Origin: Allobrachymonas denitrificans DSM 15123
GTDB taxonomy: Bacteria; Pseudomonadota; Gammaproteobacteria; Burkholderiales; Burkholderiaceae_C
Assembly (NCBI RefSeq): GCF_900110225.1
Contig: NZ_FOCW01000001.1
Location: 1,054,001 to 1,118,000 of the forward strand
Direction of reading: 5' to 3'
DNA: 64,000 bases
In this document: in pieces, positions 19,408 to 30,245 of the stretch
How positions within the stretch are numbered: the stretch's first letter is position 1
Layout: each line of letters starts with the position of its first letter
The notes under the pieces: generated by a model
What the model was told of the DNA's origin: nothing
The model's input: only the letters and a program-made list of their open reading frames with translations
Databases searched by the model: none
Translations under genes and position numbers: made by a program

Positions 19408-19725
19408 TCAGGCCTGGAGCAACTGTTGCAGTTCGCCGCTTTCGTACATCTCCATCATGATGTCGGAGCCGCCGATGAATTCGCCCTTGACATAGAGCTG
19501 GGGAATGGTCGGCCAATTGCTGTAGTCCTTGATACCCTGGCGGATTTCGTCATCTTCCAGCACGTTCACGGTCTGCACATCCTTGGGATCCACGCCGCAG
19601 GCCTTGATGATCTGGATGGCACGGCCGGAAAAGCCGCACATGGGGAAGCTGGCGTTACCCTTCATGAACAGCACGATGGGGCTGCCTTTGACCAGGGTGT
19701 CGATGCGTTGTTGGGTTTCGTTCAT
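19408..19725 (-). CDS. grxD: monothiol glutaredoxin, Grx4 family
   Basis: 105 residues with the CGFS active site (C30-S33), the glutathione-contact Lys at 22, the WPTIPQLYVKGEFIGGSDI block and no C-terminal extra domain. Grx4 proteins hold a glutathione-coordinated 2Fe-2S cluster and deliver Fe-S clusters. It is 159 nt downstream of prmC; prfA-prmC-grxD on one strand is the usual order in Burkholderiales. Confidence 0.95.
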   Translation of the reverse strand: MNETQQRIDTLVKGSPIVLFMKGNASFPMCGFSGRAIQIIKACGVDPKDVQTVNVLEDDEIRQGIKDYSNWPTIPQLYVKGEFIGGSDIMMEMYESGELQQLLQA

Positions 19726-19884
19726 GGTGTGCTCGCTACGAAAATCAGATGTCTGAGAAGGGCGCAGCCATGCATAGCTCCGCCCGAGTCGGTCAATTAT
19801 CAGTGATATTGCTGCCTGCGCCGTGTGGGTGAGGGGCAGACCTTGCTGGTTTCGGGGCTACAGCGGGTGATTGCCTGTTCTGGA

Positions 19885-20751
19885 TCAAGTCCATTGGCCG
19901 CCGGTACAGCGCGCAATGCCGGCCAGATCGTTCCGCGACTGCACCTGCGTGAACCCCTGCTCGCACAGCAATGCCTGCACGGCTACCGACTGATCATGGC
20001 CGTGTTCAAGCAGCAGCCAGCCGCCGGGTTTCAGGTAGAAGGGCGCCTGCGCGATGATGGCGCGGATATCGTCCAGCCCGTCCGCGCCGCTGGCCAGGGC
20101 AGACAGTGGCTCATGCCGCAGCGCGGCCAGATGCGGGTCATCGTCGGGAATATAGGGCGGGTTGCTGACGATCAGGTCGAAGCGGGGCGCTTGCGGGCCG
20201 AAGGCCTGCAGCCAAGAGCCGTGTGCGAACTGCACCGGAAGCTGCAGGCGTTCGGCATTGGACCGCGCCACGGCCAGCGCATCGTCGCTGGCGTCGCAGG
20301 CATGGACGCGTGCGTACGGGGCGTTGGCTGCAATGGCGCAGGCGATGGCGCCGCTGCCGGTACCGAGATCCGCAATGCAGGGCTGGTCTGCAAAAGTGGG
20401 CAGCAACTCCAGTGCCCAGTCCACCAGGGTTTCCGTATCGGGGCGTGGATCGAGCACGCGGGCGTCCACAGCGAGTTGCAGTCCGTAGAAGGCGTGAAAC
20501 CCACGCAGGTAGGCCACGGGTTCGCCTGCCAGGCGTCGCCGCATCAGTTGCTGCCATAGTGCGTGTTGTTCCGTGGTGAGTAGGTCACCGTCATGGATCA
20601 GCAACCAGGAGCGGTCGCGAGCATCCTGCCCCACGGCATGCAGCAGCAGCAATTGGGCATCCAGGCGCTCCAGTCCCGCTGCCTGTCCCTCACGCAGGGC
20701 TTGTGCCAGTGTGACGGGGGTATCCGTGGAGGGGCAGGGCGACTCAGTCAT
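19885..20751 (-). CDS. prmC: peptide chain release factor N5-glutamine methyltransferase
   Basis: Methylates the Gln of the GGQ motif in release factors, using SAM. The 288 residues have the SAM loop DLGTGSG at 128-134 and the substrate motif NPPY at 197-200. The start ATG at 20749-20751 overlaps the prfA stop by 8 nt, so translation is coupled to its own substrate, release factor 1. Confidence 0.95.
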   Translation of the reverse strand: MTESPCPSTDTPVTLAQALREGQAAGLERLDAQLLLLHAVGQDARDRSWLLIHDGDLLTTEQHALWQQLMRRRLAGEPVAYLRGFHAFYGLQLAVDARVLDPRPDTETLVDWALELLPTFADQPCIADLGTGSGAIACAIAANAPYARVHACDASDDALAVARSNAERLQLPVQFAHGSWLQAFGPQAPRFDLIVSNPPYIPDDDPHLAALRHEPLSALASGADGLDDIRAIIAQAPFYLKPGGWLLLEHGHDQSVAVQALLCEQGFTQVQSRNDLAGIARCTGGQWT

Positions 20752-21847
20752 TGACTTCCAGCTCGGCCAGTTGCTCTGCCTCACGCGCATGGCGCAGGGC
20801 CTGCAGCACTTCCGACAGGTCGCCATCCATCACGAAAGTGAGCTTGTACAGGGTGAGGTTGATGCGGTGATCCGTCAGCCGCCCCTGCGGGAAGTTGTAG
20901 GTGCGGATGCGGTCGCTGCGGTCGCCACTGCCGACCAGACCCTTGCGCATGGCCGCTTCCTTGGCGGCGCGTTCGCTGCGCTCCTTGTCCTGGATACGCG
21001 CCTGCAGCACCTGCAGCGCCTTGGCCTTGTTGCTGTGCTGGCTGCGGCCGTCCTGGCATTCGGCCACGATGCCGGTAGGCAGGTGCACCACACGCACGGC
21101 GGAGTCGGTCTTGTTGATATGCTGGCCGCCGGCACCGCTGGCGCGGAAGGTGTCGATGCGCAAATCGGCCGGGTTGAGCGTGATGGCTTGCGCCGGATCG
21201 GGCTCCGGCATCACGGCCACGGTGCAGGCGCTGGTATGGATGCGTCCCTGCGTCTCGGTGGCTGGCACACGCTGCACACGGTGGCCGCCAGATTCGAACA
21301 TCAGCGTGCCATACACGCCCGTGTTGGTGTCCGTGCTGTTGGCGCCTTCCATGCGCAGCACGATTTCCTTGTAGCCGCCGATCTCGCTCGGCGATTCGCT
21401 GATTACCTGCACTGTCCAGCCCTGGCGCTCGGCATAGCGCGTGTACATGCGCGCCAGGTCGCCGGCAAACAGGGCAGATTCATCGCCGCCGGTGCCGGCA
21501 CGGATTTCCACGAAGGCCGGGCGGCCTTCATCGGGGTCCTTGGGCAGCAGCAGGCGCTGCAGTTCGTCCTCCAGCTTCACCAGTTCGGCTTCGCCGTTGC
21601 TGATTTCTTCTTCTGCCATTTCCGCCATGTCCGGGTCGTCCAGCATGTCGCGGGCGGTGGCCACGTCGGCTTCTATCTGGCGGTAGCGCGTGAAGCGGCC
21701 GGCAATCTGGCCAATCTCGTTATGCTCGCGCGACAGCGCCAGGAACTGCTGCATGTCCTGCATGATGTCTTCGCGGCTGAGCAGGAAATCCAGCTCGTGC
21801 AGGCGTTCGGCGTAGCGGGCGAGCTGGGTGCGGAGAAAGGGTTTCAT
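20744..21847 (-). CDS. prfA: peptide chain release factor 1
   Basis: Reads UAA and UAG stop codons. The 367 residues contain the PxT codon-recognition motif as PAT at 195-197, which marks RF1 rather than RF2, and the catalytic GGQ at 240-242. The ATG at 21845-21847 matches the family start ([16 protein letters not shown]). It is followed by prmC with an overlap and preceded by hemA at 114 nt; hemA-prfA-prmC is a widespread operon. Confidence 0.96.
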   Translation of the reverse strand: MKPFLRTQLARYAERLHELDFLLSREDIMQDMQQFLALSREHNEIGQIAGRFTRYRQIEADVATARDMLDDPDMAEMAEEEISNGEAELVKLEDELQRLLLPKDPDEGRPAFVEIRAGTGGDESALFAGDLARMYTRYAERQGWTVQVISESPSEIGGYKEIVLRMEGANSTDTNTGVYGTLMFESGGHRVQRVPATETQGRIHTSACTVAVMPEPDPAQAITLNPADLRIDTFRASGAGGQHINKTDSAVRVVHLPTGIVAECQDGRSQHSNKAKALQVLQARIQDKERSERAAKEAAMRKGLVGSGDRSDRIRTYNFPQGRLTDHRINLTLYKLTFVMDGDLSEVLQALRHAREAEQLAELEVND

Positions 21848-21961
21848 GCGGAGCAGGGCGGAAAGGGGAAAGACGGAAGACCGAGGCAGCGGCGAAGGGG
21901 TAAGCCCGCAGGCGCGCAGACAAAAGGCGGCCAAGGTTGGCCGCCCGTGTACGCGGGATAG

Positions 21962-23233
21962 CTAGCGCTGCTTGTTCAAAAACAGGCGCTGCACGGTCTC
22001 TGCGGCCTGCACCTGGCGCGACAGTTCCGTGCTCTGCAGCTCTTTCATCGTGCCGTGCAGCATTTTCTGCGTCAGGCCACGGGAAAGCGATTCCAGCACA
22101 GCCTCCACATCATCGCCCTTGGCCAGGCGCTTGCGTGCCTTGGCGATTTCCATTTCGCGCCATTCGTCGGCGCGCTGGTTGACCTGGCGGATCAGCGACA
22201 CGGCCCCGTAGTTGGGGTCGCGCTGCTGCAGCCAGTGCATGAAGTTGCGCACGCCTTCGTCGATGATGGCTTCGGCTTGCGCCACGGCTGCCTGGCGGTT
22301 GGCCTGGCCGGTCTGCACCACGGTGGCGAGGTCGTCCACGGTGTAGAGATAGGCGTCGTTCAGTGCCTTCACTTCGGGCTCGATATCGCGCGGCACGGCC
22401 AGATCGACCATGAACATGGGGCGATGGCGGCGCTTCTTGAGCGCGCGTTCGACAGCGCCCAGACCGATGATGGGCAGGGTGCTGGCAGTGCAACTCACCA
22501 CGGCATCAAATTCATGCAGACGCTCGGGAATGTCGGCCAGCTTCATTACGCTGGCGCCGAAGCGGTTGGCCAGTGCTTCGCCGCGTTCCATGGTGCGGTT
22601 GGCAATCACCATCTGCTTGGGATTGCGCGCGGCAAAGTGGGTGCTGGCCAGTTCGATCATCTCGCCGGCGCCCACGAACAGGATGCGGATCTGGCTCAGG
22701 TCCTCGAACAGTTGCGAAGCCAGACGCACGGCCGCGGCGGCCATGCTGATGCTGTGCGCACCAATTTCGGTGCTGCTGCGCACCAGCTTGGCCACGGAGA
22801 AACTGCGCTGGAACAGCTGGTTGAGCGTGGTGCCCAGGCTGCCGGCGGCCTCGGCGGCGCGCACGGCATCCTTCATCTGGCCGAGGATCTGCGCCTCGCC
22901 CAGCACCATGCTGTCCAGCCCGCTGGCCACGCGAAAGGCATGGCGTGCCACGGTGTCGTTCTGAAGCGTGTAGGTGTAGTCGCGAAGCGCGTGCTCGGGC
23001 ACATTGCCCGCGCGGGCCAGCCACGCAAGCGTGTGGTCGATATCGACGCGGTCGCTCGCGCAGTACACCTCGGTGCGGTTGCACGTGGAGATGATGGCTG
23101 CTTCGGGATGCTGCGCAAAAGTCTGGCGCAAGCCGTGCAGGGCCGGACCCATCTGGTCGACCGCAAACGAGAAGCGGCCGCGCAAATCCAGCGGTGCGGT
23201 GTGGTGGTTGATGCCTAGAGCCCAGACTGACAT
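21962..23233 (-). CDS. hemA: glutamyl-tRNA reductase
   Basis: First committed step of C5-pathway heme synthesis: reduces Glu-tRNA to glutamate-1-semialdehyde. The 423 residues begin [15 protein letters not shown], have the nucleophile C51 in STCNRTEVY, the NADPH loop VGAGEM at about 190, and a C-terminal dimerisation helix region. The start ATG at 23231-23233 is the family start; the frame stays open upstream without homology. It heads hemA-prfA-prmC. Confidence 0.96.
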   Translation of the reverse strand: MSVWALGINHHTAPLDLRGRFSFAVDQMGPALHGLRQTFAQHPEAAIISTCNRTEVYCASDRVDIDHTLAWLARAGNVPEHALRDYTYTLQNDTVARHAFRVASGLDSMVLGEAQILGQMKDAVRAAEAAGSLGTTLNQLFQRSFSVAKLVRSSTEIGAHSISMAAAAVRLASQLFEDLSQIRILFVGAGEMIELASTHFAARNPKQMVIANRTMERGEALANRFGASVMKLADIPERLHEFDAVVSCTASTLPIIGLGAVERALKKRRHRPMFMVDLAVPRDIEPEVKALNDAYLYTVDDLATVVQTGQANRQAAVAQAEAIIDEGVRNFMHWLQQRDPNYGAVSLIRQVNQRADEWREMEIAKARKRLAKGDDVEAVLESLSRGLTQKMLHGTMKELQSTELSRQVQAAETVQRLFLNKQR

Positions 23234-23339
23234 GGCAGGGATTATAAAATCGAAGCTGGCCGCCTGTCTTGACGACGCTCTAGACTCCAGCAGGGCAGGC
23301 GTGTACTTTTTGCTCCCGTTTGCGCGGAAACCCTTGTCC

Positions 23340-23690
23340 ATGGGACTGTTTGCCCTCTTCAATCACCTGTTCAACTTTGTGCTTCCTGCCATTTGGCTGG
23401 CCAGTCTGCTGTTGCTGACGCACCGTGTGTTGGCCCGGCGCCGCGATGTCACGCTGCGCTGGCAGCGTGAGTGGCTGTGGCTGTTCGTCTCTGGCGTGCT
23501 GATCCTGCTGCTGGGCATGCTCCTGCTGCAGCGCGACGGCGGCATGCTCACCTACGTGGCGCTGGCGCTGGGCATGGGCGGCATGCAGCAATGGCTGCTG
23601 CGCCACTTCCGCCGCCGCGAAGCACCGGTTGCCGAAGCAGAAGAATTGCCCGTTGCGCCCTGGCACCAGGGTGATACAACGCGGCATTAA
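23340..23690 (+). CDS. small membrane protein of unknown function
   Basis: 116 residues with three hydrophobic segments (about 8-28, 45-63 and 67-85) and a cytosolic-looking C-terminal tail that begins with a basic HFRRRE. No family is recognised. It is divergent from hemA (106 nt between starts) and 152 nt before the large oxidoreductase gene. ATG start chosen because the first membrane segment follows directly. Confidence 0.65.
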   Translation: MGLFALFNHLFNFVLPAIWLASLLLLTHRVLARRRDVTLRWQREWLWLFVSGVLILLLGMLLLQRDGGMLTYVALALGMGGMQQWLLRHFRRREAPVAEAEELPVAPWHQGDTTRH

Positions 23691-23744
23691 CACCACAGTG
23701 CTGTTGCCGGGCATGCCTTGAACGCATCGCATGTCCCACATGCC

Positions 23745-23761
23745 GTAGGGACAGTCCCTAC
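23745..23761. promoter_or_regulatory. 17-bp inverted repeat upstream of the fused oxidoreductase gene
   Basis: Two perfect 8-nt arms, GTAGGGAC and GTCCCTAC, flank a single A. A possible -10 box TAAAAT lies at 23767-23772, which would put this repeat over the -35 and spacer, as an operator would be. The regulator is not known. Confidence 0.5.
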
Positions 23762-23842
23762 TGGACTAAAATTCGTACTCGTGCTCCTTCCACCACGCGC
23801 CAGGGCCAGTTTTCTGGCGCGCCGACGAGGCTTTACCTGCCC

Positions 23843-26800
23843 ATGAACGCTCCCGTTTTGCACAAGAACGTGCTGGCCCTCCAGCACGCTGCCCAGCGTA
23901 TTCGCGAAATTCCCTATAACTACACCAGCTTCTCCGACGCCGAGATCGTCGAGCGTCTGCTCGGCCGCCATGGCTGGGAGTTGCTGAACACGCTGCGCGG
24001 CGAGCGCGAAACCGGCCGATCCGCCCGCATGCTCTACGAGGTGCTGGGCGACATGTGGGTGATCAAGCGCAACCCGTATGTGCAGGACGACCTGCTCGAC
24101 AACCCCAAGCGCCGTGCCCAGTTGATCGAGGCCATGCGTCACCGTCTGGGCGAGATCGAGAAGCGCCGCACCGGCAGCATCGACAAGGTGCGTGACGACG
24201 CCGTGGGCGAAGTGCTGGCGCTGGCCCATGAGGCCGTCAACAGTTTCGAACGCTCCTTCGGCGTGACGATCGACCTGCGCGACAAGGTGCTGCGCCGTCT
24301 GCGCAAGCTGACGCAGAAGGACAACATCAAGTTCGACGGCCTGAGCCGCGTCAGCCACGTGACTGACGCGACCGACTGGCGCGTGGAATATCCCTTCGTG
24401 GTGCTCACGCCCGATACCGAGGCCGAAATGGCCGACCTGGTGAAAGGCTGTGTGGACCTGGGCCTGACCATCGTGCCGCGTGGCGGCGGTACCGGCTATA
24501 CCGGCGGCGCCATTCCGCTCACGTGGATGAGCGCGGTCATCAACACTGAAAAACTCGACACTGTGACCGAAGTCGAGATGGTGCAGCTGCCCGGCGTGGC
24601 CGAGCCCGTACCTACCGTGTGGAGCGGCGCCGGCGTGGTGACCATCCGCGTGGCAGAGGCCGCCGAGCGTGCCGGCTTCGTGTTTGCGGTCGACCCGACT
24701 TCCATCGAGGCGTCCTGCATCGGCGGCAACATTGCCATGAACGCCGGGGGCAAGAAGGCCGTGCTGTGGGGCACGGCGCTGGACAACCTGGCCAGCTGGC
24801 GCATGGTGACTCCGGATGCGCAATGGCTGGAAGTGCACCGACTCAATCACAACCTGGGCAAGATCCACGACGTGGACGTGGCCAGCTTCGAGCTGCGCTA
24901 CTTCGAAGCGGACGGCAAGACGCCGATCCGCACCGAACGCCTGGACATCCCCGGTGCCACTTTCCGCAAGGAAGGTCTGGGCAAGGACGTGACGGACAAG
25001 TTCCTGAGCGGTCTGCCCGGCATCCAGAAGGAGGGCTGTGACGGCCTGATCACCAGCGCGCGCTGGATCGTGCACCGCATGCCGGCGCACAGCCGCACCG
25101 TCTGCCTGGAGTTCTTCGGCAGCGCCAAGCTGGCGGTGCCCAGCATCGTCGAGATCCGCGACTACATGTTCGAGGAACAGAAGCGTAGCGGCGTGCTGCT
25201 GGCCGGCCTGGAACATCTGGACGACCGCTACCTCAAGGCCGTGGGCTATGCCACCAAGAGCAAGCGCGGCGCCACTGGCGAACTGGGCGGCAACGGCCTG
25301 CCCAAGATGGTGCTGATCGGCGACATCGTGGGCGACGATCCCGACGCCGTGGCCCGTGCCACCAGCGAAGTGGTGCGCATCGCCAACAGCCGCAGCGGCG
25401 AGGGCTTCATCGCCACCACGCGCGAAGCGGCCAAGAAGTTCTGGGCTGACCGCAAGCGTACCGCCGCCATCAGTCGCCACACCAACGCCTTCAAGATCAA
25501 CGAGGACGTGGTGATTCCGCTGCCGCGCATGGCCGAGTACACCGATGGCATCGAACGCATCAACATCGAGTTGAGCCTGCGCAACAAGATCCGCCTGGCC
25601 GATGAACTGCTGGAGTTCTTCGAGCAGCCGCATCTGCCGCTGGGCAAGTTCGATGCCGAAACTGCCTCCATGGAACCCGGCGATCCGGCCGACATGCTGG
25701 CGACGCGCGTGCGCGAAGCCCGTGCGCTGATCACCGGCGTACGTGCCCTGTGGCAAAACTGGCTGGACAATATTGACCAGCATTTCGAAGCCCTGCAGGA
25801 CCACAGCCTCCGTGCCAGCTGGAAGCTGCAGATCCGCAACCCGCTGCATACCCTGTTCAGCGGCGAAGTGTTCAAGCCGCTGCTGGAGGCAGTGGATGCG
25901 GTGCATCAGCGCGTGCTCAAGGGCCGTGTCTGGGTGGCGCTGCACATGCACGCGGGTGACGGCAACGTGCACACCAATATCCCCGTCAACAGCGATGACT
26001 ACGACATGCTGCAGCTGGCCCACGAGGCGGTCAAGCGCATCATGGCGCTGGCGCGTTCGCTCGACGGCGTGATTTCCGGCGAGCACGGCATCGGCATCAC
26101 CAAGCTGGAATTCCTGACGGACGAGGAACTCGCGCCGTTTGCCGACTACAAGGCGCGCATCGACCCCGAAGGCCGCTTCAACAAGGGCAAGCTGCTGCGT
26201 CCGGTGGTGATGAGCGAGAAACAGCGTGCTGTCTACGTAGGCACCACGGCGCTGGCCGACCTGAGCAATGCCTATACGCCCAGCTTTGGCCTGATGGGGC
26301 ATGAGTCGATCATCATGCGCCAGAGCGATATCGGCTCGATTGCCGACAGCGTGAAGGACTGCCTGCGCTGTGGCAAGTGCAAGCCGGTGTGCGCCACGCA
26401 CGTGCCGCGCGCCAATCTGCTATACAGCCCGCGCAACAAGATTCTGGCAACTTCGCTGCTGGTCGAAGCCTTCCTGTACGAAGAGCAGACGCGCCGCGGC
26501 ATCAGCATCAAGCACTGGAGCGAATTCGAGGACGTGGCCGAGCATTGCACGGTGTGCCACAAGTGTTTCGATCCGTGCCCGGTGGACATCGACTTTGGCG
26601 ATGTCTCCATGAACATGCGCAACCTGCTGCGCAAGATGGGCCAGCAGAGCACGCGTCCCGGCAAGTCGGCGGCCATGCTGATGCTGAACGCGACCGAGCC
26701 GTCCACCATCAACCTGCTGCGTGCCGGCATGGTGAACGTCGGCTTCAAGGCGCAGCGTGCGGCAGTGGACTTCTTCAAGGTGGCAGGGCGCCACCAGACT

Positions 26801-27799
26801 GCGCGTCCGCCGGCCACGGTAGGCACGGCTCCGGTCAAGGAGCAGATCATCCACTTCGTGAACAAGAAGTTGCCGGGCGGCCTACCGACGCGTACTGCCC
26901 GTGCGCTGCTGGATATCCAGGATCGCCAGTACGTGCCGGTGATCCGCGATCCGCAGAACACCTCGGTGGATAGCGAAGCGGTGTTCTACTTCCCGGGCTG
27001 CGGCTCCGAGCGCCTGTTCAGCCAGGTCGGCCTGGCAACGCAGGCCATGCTGTGGCATGCCGGCGTGCAGACCGTGCTGCCGCCGGGCTATGTGTGCTGC
27101 GGCTACCCGCAGCGCGGCGCCGGCCAGTTCGACGTGGCCGAGAAGATGATCACCGACAACCGCGTGCTGTTCCACCGCGTGGCCACCACGCTCAACTACC
27201 TGGACATCAAGACCGTGGTGGTGAGTTGCGGTACTTGCTACGACCAGCTGCAGGATTACGAGTTCGAGAAGATTTTCCCGGGCTGCCGCATCATCGACAT
27301 CCACGAGTTCCTGCTGGAAAAAGGCATCACGCTGCCCAAGCCGGAAGGCTATCTGTACCACGATCCCTGCCACACGCCGCTCAAGCTGCAGGACCCCATG
27401 AAGACCGTCAAGGGCCTGCTGGGTGATGCTGTGGTGAAGAGCGATCGCTGCTGCGGCGAGTCGGGTACGTTGGGTGTCAGCCGACCGGACATCTCCACGC
27501 AGGTGCGCTTCCGCAAGACGGAAGAGATCCGCAAGAACGCCGTGGAACTGGCCAAGCTGCAGCAGGAGAATGGCCTGACGGCTCCGACCCTGCGTAACGG
27601 CGATCCCAAGGTGAAGATGCTCACCAGCTGCCCGAGCTGCTTCCAGGGTCTGAGCCGCTACAACGAGGATCTGCCCAATGGCCTGATGGAAGCCGACTAC
27701 ATCGTGGTGGAGATGGCGCGCCAGATCCTCGGCGAGGACTGGATGAAGGGCTATGTCGATGCCGCCAATGCGGGTGGCATCGAGCGCGTGCTGGTGTAA
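23843..27799 (+). CDS. fused FAD/Fe-S oxidoreductase (DUF3683 / GlcD-like / GlcF-like)
   Basis: 1318 residues. Order: DUF3683 region (about 1-185), FAD-binding PCMH domain with [13 protein letters not shown] (about 190-400), FAD-oxidase C-terminal domain with [12 protein letters not shown] and GEHGIGITK, two 4Fe-4S clusters (C840, C843, C846, C850 and C902, C905, C908, C912), and two CCG cysteine-rich domains of the GlcF/LldE type (VCCGYPQ and CCGESGTLG). Such fusions are seen in Burkholderiales and are annotated as FAD/FMN oxidoreductases; the substrate is probably a 2-hydroxy acid such as D-lactate or glycolate (inference). No signal or membrane segment. A strong terminator follows the TAA. 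Confidence 0.9.
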   Translation: MNAPVLHKNVLALQHAAQRIREIPYNYTSFSDAEIVERLLGRHGWELLNTLRGERETGRSARMLYEVLGDMWVIKRNPYVQDDLLDNPKRRAQLIEAMRHRLGEIEKRRTGSIDKVRDDAVGEVLALAHEAVNSFERSFGVTIDLRDKVLRRLRKLTQKDNIKFDGLSRVSHVTDATDWRVEYPFVVLTPDTEAEMADLVKGCVDLGLTIVPRGGGTGYTGGAIPLTWMSAVINTEKLDTVTEVEMVQLPGVAEPVPTVWSGAGVVTIRVAEAAERAGFVFAVDPTSIEASCIGGNIAMNAGGKKAVLWGTALDNLASWRMVTPDAQWLEVHRLNHNLGKIHDVDVASFELRYFEADGKTPIRTERLDIPGATFRKEGLGKDVTDKFLSGLPGIQKEGCDGLITSARWIVHRMPAHSRTVCLEFFGSAKLAVPSIVEIRDYMFEEQKRSGVLLAGLEHLDDRYLKAVGYATKSKRGATGELGGNGLPKMVLIGDIVGDDPDAVARATSEVVRIANSRSGEGFIATTREAAKKFWADRKRTAAISRHTNAFKINEDVVIPLPRMAEYTDGIERINIELSLRNKIRLADELLEFFEQPHLPLGKFDAETASMEPGDPADMLATRVREARALITGVRALWQNWLDNIDQHFEALQDHSLRASWKLQIRNPLHTLFSGEVFKPLLEAVDAVHQRVLKGRVWVALHMHAGDGNVHTNIPVNSDDYDMLQLAHEAVKRIMALARSLDGVISGEHGIGITKLEFLTDEELAPFADYKARIDPEGRFNKGKLLRPVVMSEKQRAVYVGTTALADLSNAYTPSFGLMGHESIIMRQSDIGSIADSVKDCLRCGKCKPVCATHVPRANLLYSPRNKILATSLLVEAFLYEEQTRRGISIKHWSEFEDVAEHCTVCHKCFDPCPVDIDFGDVSMNMRNLLRKMGQQSTRPGKSAAMLMLNATEPSTINLLRAGMVNVGFKAQRAAVDFFKVAGRHQTARPPATVGTAPVKEQIIHFVNKKLPGGLPTRTARALLDIQDRQYVPVIRDPQNTSVDSEAVFYFPGCGSERLFSQVGLATQAMLWHAGVQTVLPPGYVCCGYPQRGAGQFDVAEKMITDNRVLFHRVATTLNYLDIKTVVVSCGTCYDQLQDYEFEKIFPGCRIIDIHEFLLEKGITLPKPEGYLYHDPCHTPLKLQDPMKTVKGLLGDAVVKSDRCCGESGTLGVSRPDISTQVRFRKTEEIRKNAVELAKLQQENGLTAPTLRNGDPKVKMLTSCPSCFQGLSRYNEDLPNGLMEADYIVVEMARQILGEDWMKGYVDAANAGGIERVLV

Positions 27800-27821
27800 G
27801 CCGGAACGCGGCGCAGACGGT

Positions 27822-27860
27822 AAAGGCTGGAGAAGCGAAAGCTTCTCCAGCCTTTTTCTT
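27822..27860 (+). terminator. terminator after the fused oxidoreductase
   Basis: A 15-bp stem (arms 27822-27836 and 27841-27855) closes a GAAA tetraloop with a C-G pair and is followed by TTCTT. The stem is flanked by As and Ts on both sides, so it may also serve the methyltransferase gene coming from the right. Confidence 0.92.
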
Positions 27861-27896
27861 TGTAATGTCCTGACAGATGGAAGGAGGAGGGTGACC

Positions 27897-28505
27897 TTAT
27901 GCCGCGATCTTGCGGCCGATCCAGCGCGTCACCCATGCCGGCCCCTGGTGACCGGGGCCTTCGTCCAGGGTGGCCGGGCCTTCTTCGGCCATGACTTCTT
28001 CCATGCCATCGGCAAGGTCGGCGCGCAGCATGTCCAGCGTGTAGAGCATGGCTTCATCCTTGGGACCGCCGCTGCTGTACCCGAGCTGCTTCGGGTGGAA
28101 GGCTTCCAGCAGCAGCAAGCCGCCAGGCTTGAGTGCCTGTACCAGCTTGGCATGCACGGCAGGGCGCAGTGCCGGGGGCAGGTGCAGGTAGATCATCACC
28201 ACCGCGTCGGCGCTGGCTGGTTCGGGCTGCCAGCTGGCCAGATCGGCCTGTACCGTGTCGATTGCAACGCCCCGGCGCTGCGCGAGGTCACGCGCACGGG
28301 CTAGGCCCACTGCGGAACTGTCGATGGATTGCACGGCGTGGCCCTGTTCGGCCAGCCAGACGCCATTGCGGCCTTCGCCATCTCCGGGAACCAGAATGCG
28401 TGAGGGACTGTCCAGTCGCGCTGCCTCCTCGCGCAAGAAGGCGTTGGGGGCTTCGCCGTACTTGTAGCCATCCACGGCGCTGTAGTTCTGGTCCCAGAAA
28501 TTCAT
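27897..28505 (-). CDS. class I SAM-dependent methyltransferase
   Basis: 202 residues beginning MNFWDQNYSA with the SAM loop VPGDGEGRNGVWLA at about 42-55 and an acidic strand QSIDSSAVGL. The overall form resembles small TehB-like thiol/tellurite methyltransferases. The ATG at 28503-28505 is chosen because the FWDQ(N)Y start is typical for this group. Its substrate is unknown. It converges on the oxidoreductase gene. Confidence 0.82.
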   Translation of the reverse strand: MNFWDQNYSAVDGYKYGEAPNAFLREEAARLDSPSRILVPGDGEGRNGVWLAEQGHAVQSIDSSAVGLARARDLAQRRGVAIDTVQADLASWQPEPASADAVVMIYLHLPPALRPAVHAKLVQALKPGGLLLLEAFHPKQLGYSSGGPKDEAMLYTLDMLRADLADGMEEVMAEEGPATLDEGPGHQGPAWVTRWIGRKIAA

Positions 28506-28598
28506 GCGTACTCCTGCAATAGAGGTGTTGTCCAAACGGCAAGCGGGCCTCACGCCCGCCTGTGCCCTGGTCCGGTGCTGCCGGACATTCATCCCGCA

Positions 28599-29186
28599 TT
28601 ATTTCCGCGGCACGAGAAGCACGTCGACACCATTACGCTTAACCGTAATTGTTGTCGGGGTGTATTGGTACTTGCTGGCCTTCTCCAGATCGGATGCGGT
28701 GAACTTGTACAGCGTGTAATCCTGGAACATCTGCTCGCCGACCATGGCCAGCGCATTGTTGGCGCGGCTGTTGCCCTGGCCTTTTTCGTCCTTCAGGTCG
28801 ACCGATTTGACCTCGACATTGGTCATGCGCACGCTGTGATCGCTCGGTTCGTAGCGCAGTCCGTAGGCCAGATCCACATTGCCTTTCATGGCAGGCATCA
28901 GGCCGAATACGGCAGGAGTGGCCAGTGTCAGGCGCGTCCCCAGCTTGTTGGCGGCGGGATCGAAGCTCAGGCGGGGATTGCTCACCGTCACGTCAAACAT
29001 GCCCAGCAGGCGTTTGTCGACGGGAAAACGGGTGTCCAGCTTCTGCTGCAGCTTGCTGCCATCGATGAAAACTGTCTGCTCGCCGGAGAACATGCCGGAG
29101 CAGCCGGTAACGGAAAGCATGCCGGCTGCGGCAACAGCAGCGGAAATCAGGTGGCGACGGGGAAGTGAGGGTATTGGCAGTGGCAT
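28599..29186 (-). CDS. DUF1439 lipoprotein (YceB-like)
   Basis: 195 residues with a signal that holds RR at 10-11 and a lipobox SVTGC (Cys 29). The rest matches the DUF1439 pattern: a lipid-binding-like beta domain with FPVDKRLLGMFDVTVSNPRLSF and a C-terminal strand. YceB-type proteins are outer-membrane or periplasmic lipoproteins of unknown role. It is divergent from the HIT gene. Confidence 0.8.
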   Translation of the reverse strand: MPLPIPSLPRRHLISAAVAAAGMLSVTGCSGMFSGEQTVFIDGSKLQQKLDTRFPVDKRLLGMFDVTVSNPRLSFDPAANKLGTRLTLATPAVFGLMPAMKGNVDLAYGLRYEPSDHSVRMTNVEVKSVDLKDEKGQGNSRANNALAMVGEQMFQDYTLYKFTASDLEKASKYQYTPTTITVKRNGVDVLLVPRK

Positions 29187-29312
29187 CGTGGTGTGTGGGT
29201 CTCTGCTGCGTCATGCAGTGGCAGTCTTGTGTGCGCATATTAAGATAGGAACGCGTCGGGCGTGCGCCTCAGGGCGTTGCGTCTGCATCCATTTGTACCA
29301 GCGGAGAAAGCG

Positions 29313-29777
29313 ATGAGTGCGATACAGACGGAGGACTGCATCCTGTGCAGGGAGGATGGGGGCCGGCTGGTCTGGCGCTCTGAAGGATGGCGGCTGGTGC
29401 ATGCTGGTGAAGCCGCGTTTCCGGGCTTCTACCGCCTGATCTGCAACCGTCACGTGGCCGAGTGGAGTGATCTGGCCGCCGAAGAGCGCCAGCACGCCAT
29501 GGAAGCGGTCACATTGGTCGAAAAGTTGCTGCGCGAGCATCTGCAGCCGACCAAGATCAATCTGGCCACCCTGGGCAACGTGGTGCCGCATCTGCACTGG
29601 CACGTGATTGCGCGCTTTGACTGGGACAGTCATTTTCCCAACCCCGTGTGGGGCGCTGCGTTGAGGGACTCGCCCGCTCCCAACATCCGGGCTGTGGAGC
29701 AGGTGTTGCCAGTGCTGGAGCAGGCGCTGGCAAACGAGCTGGAGGCCCATTTCAAGGCGGGAGAGTCTCATGGCTGA
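29313..29777 (+). CDS. HIT family hydrolase
   Basis: 154 residues with the histidine triad H93-L-H95-W-H97 and an N-terminal C9-x2-C12 pair that may bind zinc. HIT proteins cleave nucleotide-phosphoramidate or dinucleotide bonds. The ATG at 29313 follows GGAGAAAG. The 3' end overlaps the MAPEG gene by 8 nt, so the two are translated together. Confidence 0.88.
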   Translation: MSAIQTEDCILCREDGGRLVWRSEGWRLVHAGEAAFPGFYRLICNRHVAEWSDLAAEERQHAMEAVTLVEKLLREHLQPTKINLATLGNVVPHLHWHVIARFDWDSHFPNPVWGAALRDSPAPNIRAVEQVLPVLEQALANELEAHFKAGESHG

Positions 29778-30171
29778 CGGTTTTACCTGGGCCTACGGCA
29801 TGGTGCTGGCGGCGTCGCTGCTGCCGATTGTCAGTGCCGGCATCGCCAAGAAGATTGGCGCCCGCGACAGCGGGGGCTTCGACAACAGCGATCCGCGTGC
29901 CTGGCTGGAGCAGCAGCGAGGGGCCGCAGCGCGGGCCAATGCAGCCCAGCAAAACGGCTTTGAGGTATTGCCGTTTTTCATCGGCGCGGTGCTTATTGCG
30001 CACCAGTTGCAGGCCAACCAGACCTGGATCGACCTGCTGGCCATCGCGTTCGTATTGCTGCGCGTGGTGTATGTATGGTGCTATGTCGTCGACAAGGCGA
30101 CCTTGCGCAGCCTGGTCTGGACCGCTGCCTTCGGGGTGAATGTGGCCATTCTGCTGCTCGCGGCGTTCTGA
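29770..30171 (+). CDS. MAPEG family membrane protein
   Basis: 133 residues with four hydrophobic segments (about 7-24, 65-80, 87-105 and 114-131) and the MAPEG pattern RGAAARANAAQQNGFEVLPFF between the first two, where family members carry residues for glutathione contact. Function in bacteria is mostly unknown; some have glutathione transferase or peroxidase activity. It overlaps the HIT gene. Confidence 0.85.
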   Translation: MADGFTWAYGMVLAASLLPIVSAGIAKKIGARDSGGFDNSDPRAWLEQQRGAAARANAAQQNGFEVLPFFIGAVLIAHQLQANQTWIDLLAIAFVLLRVVYVWCYVVDKATLRSLVWTAAFGVNVAILLLAAF

Positions 30172-30178
30172 TGTGAGA

Positions 30179-30205
30179 CGGGGCTGCACTGGCAGCCCCG
30201 TTCTT
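30179..30205 (+). terminator. terminator after the MAPEG gene
   Basis: A 9-bp stem CGGGGCTGC / GCAGCCCCG with a 4-nt loop, followed by TTCTT. It lies 8 nt after the MAPEG stop and between two convergent genes. Confidence 0.75.
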
Positions 30206-30245
30206 CCCGGCCAGATCGCAGGGGATGGCTCCCCTGCAGGCCAGT

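Noticed and set aside
23687-26401. 904-residue minus-strand open frame
   Set aside because: Antisense to the fused oxidoreductase with its clear FAD and Fe-S motifs; no recognisable domain in the shadow.
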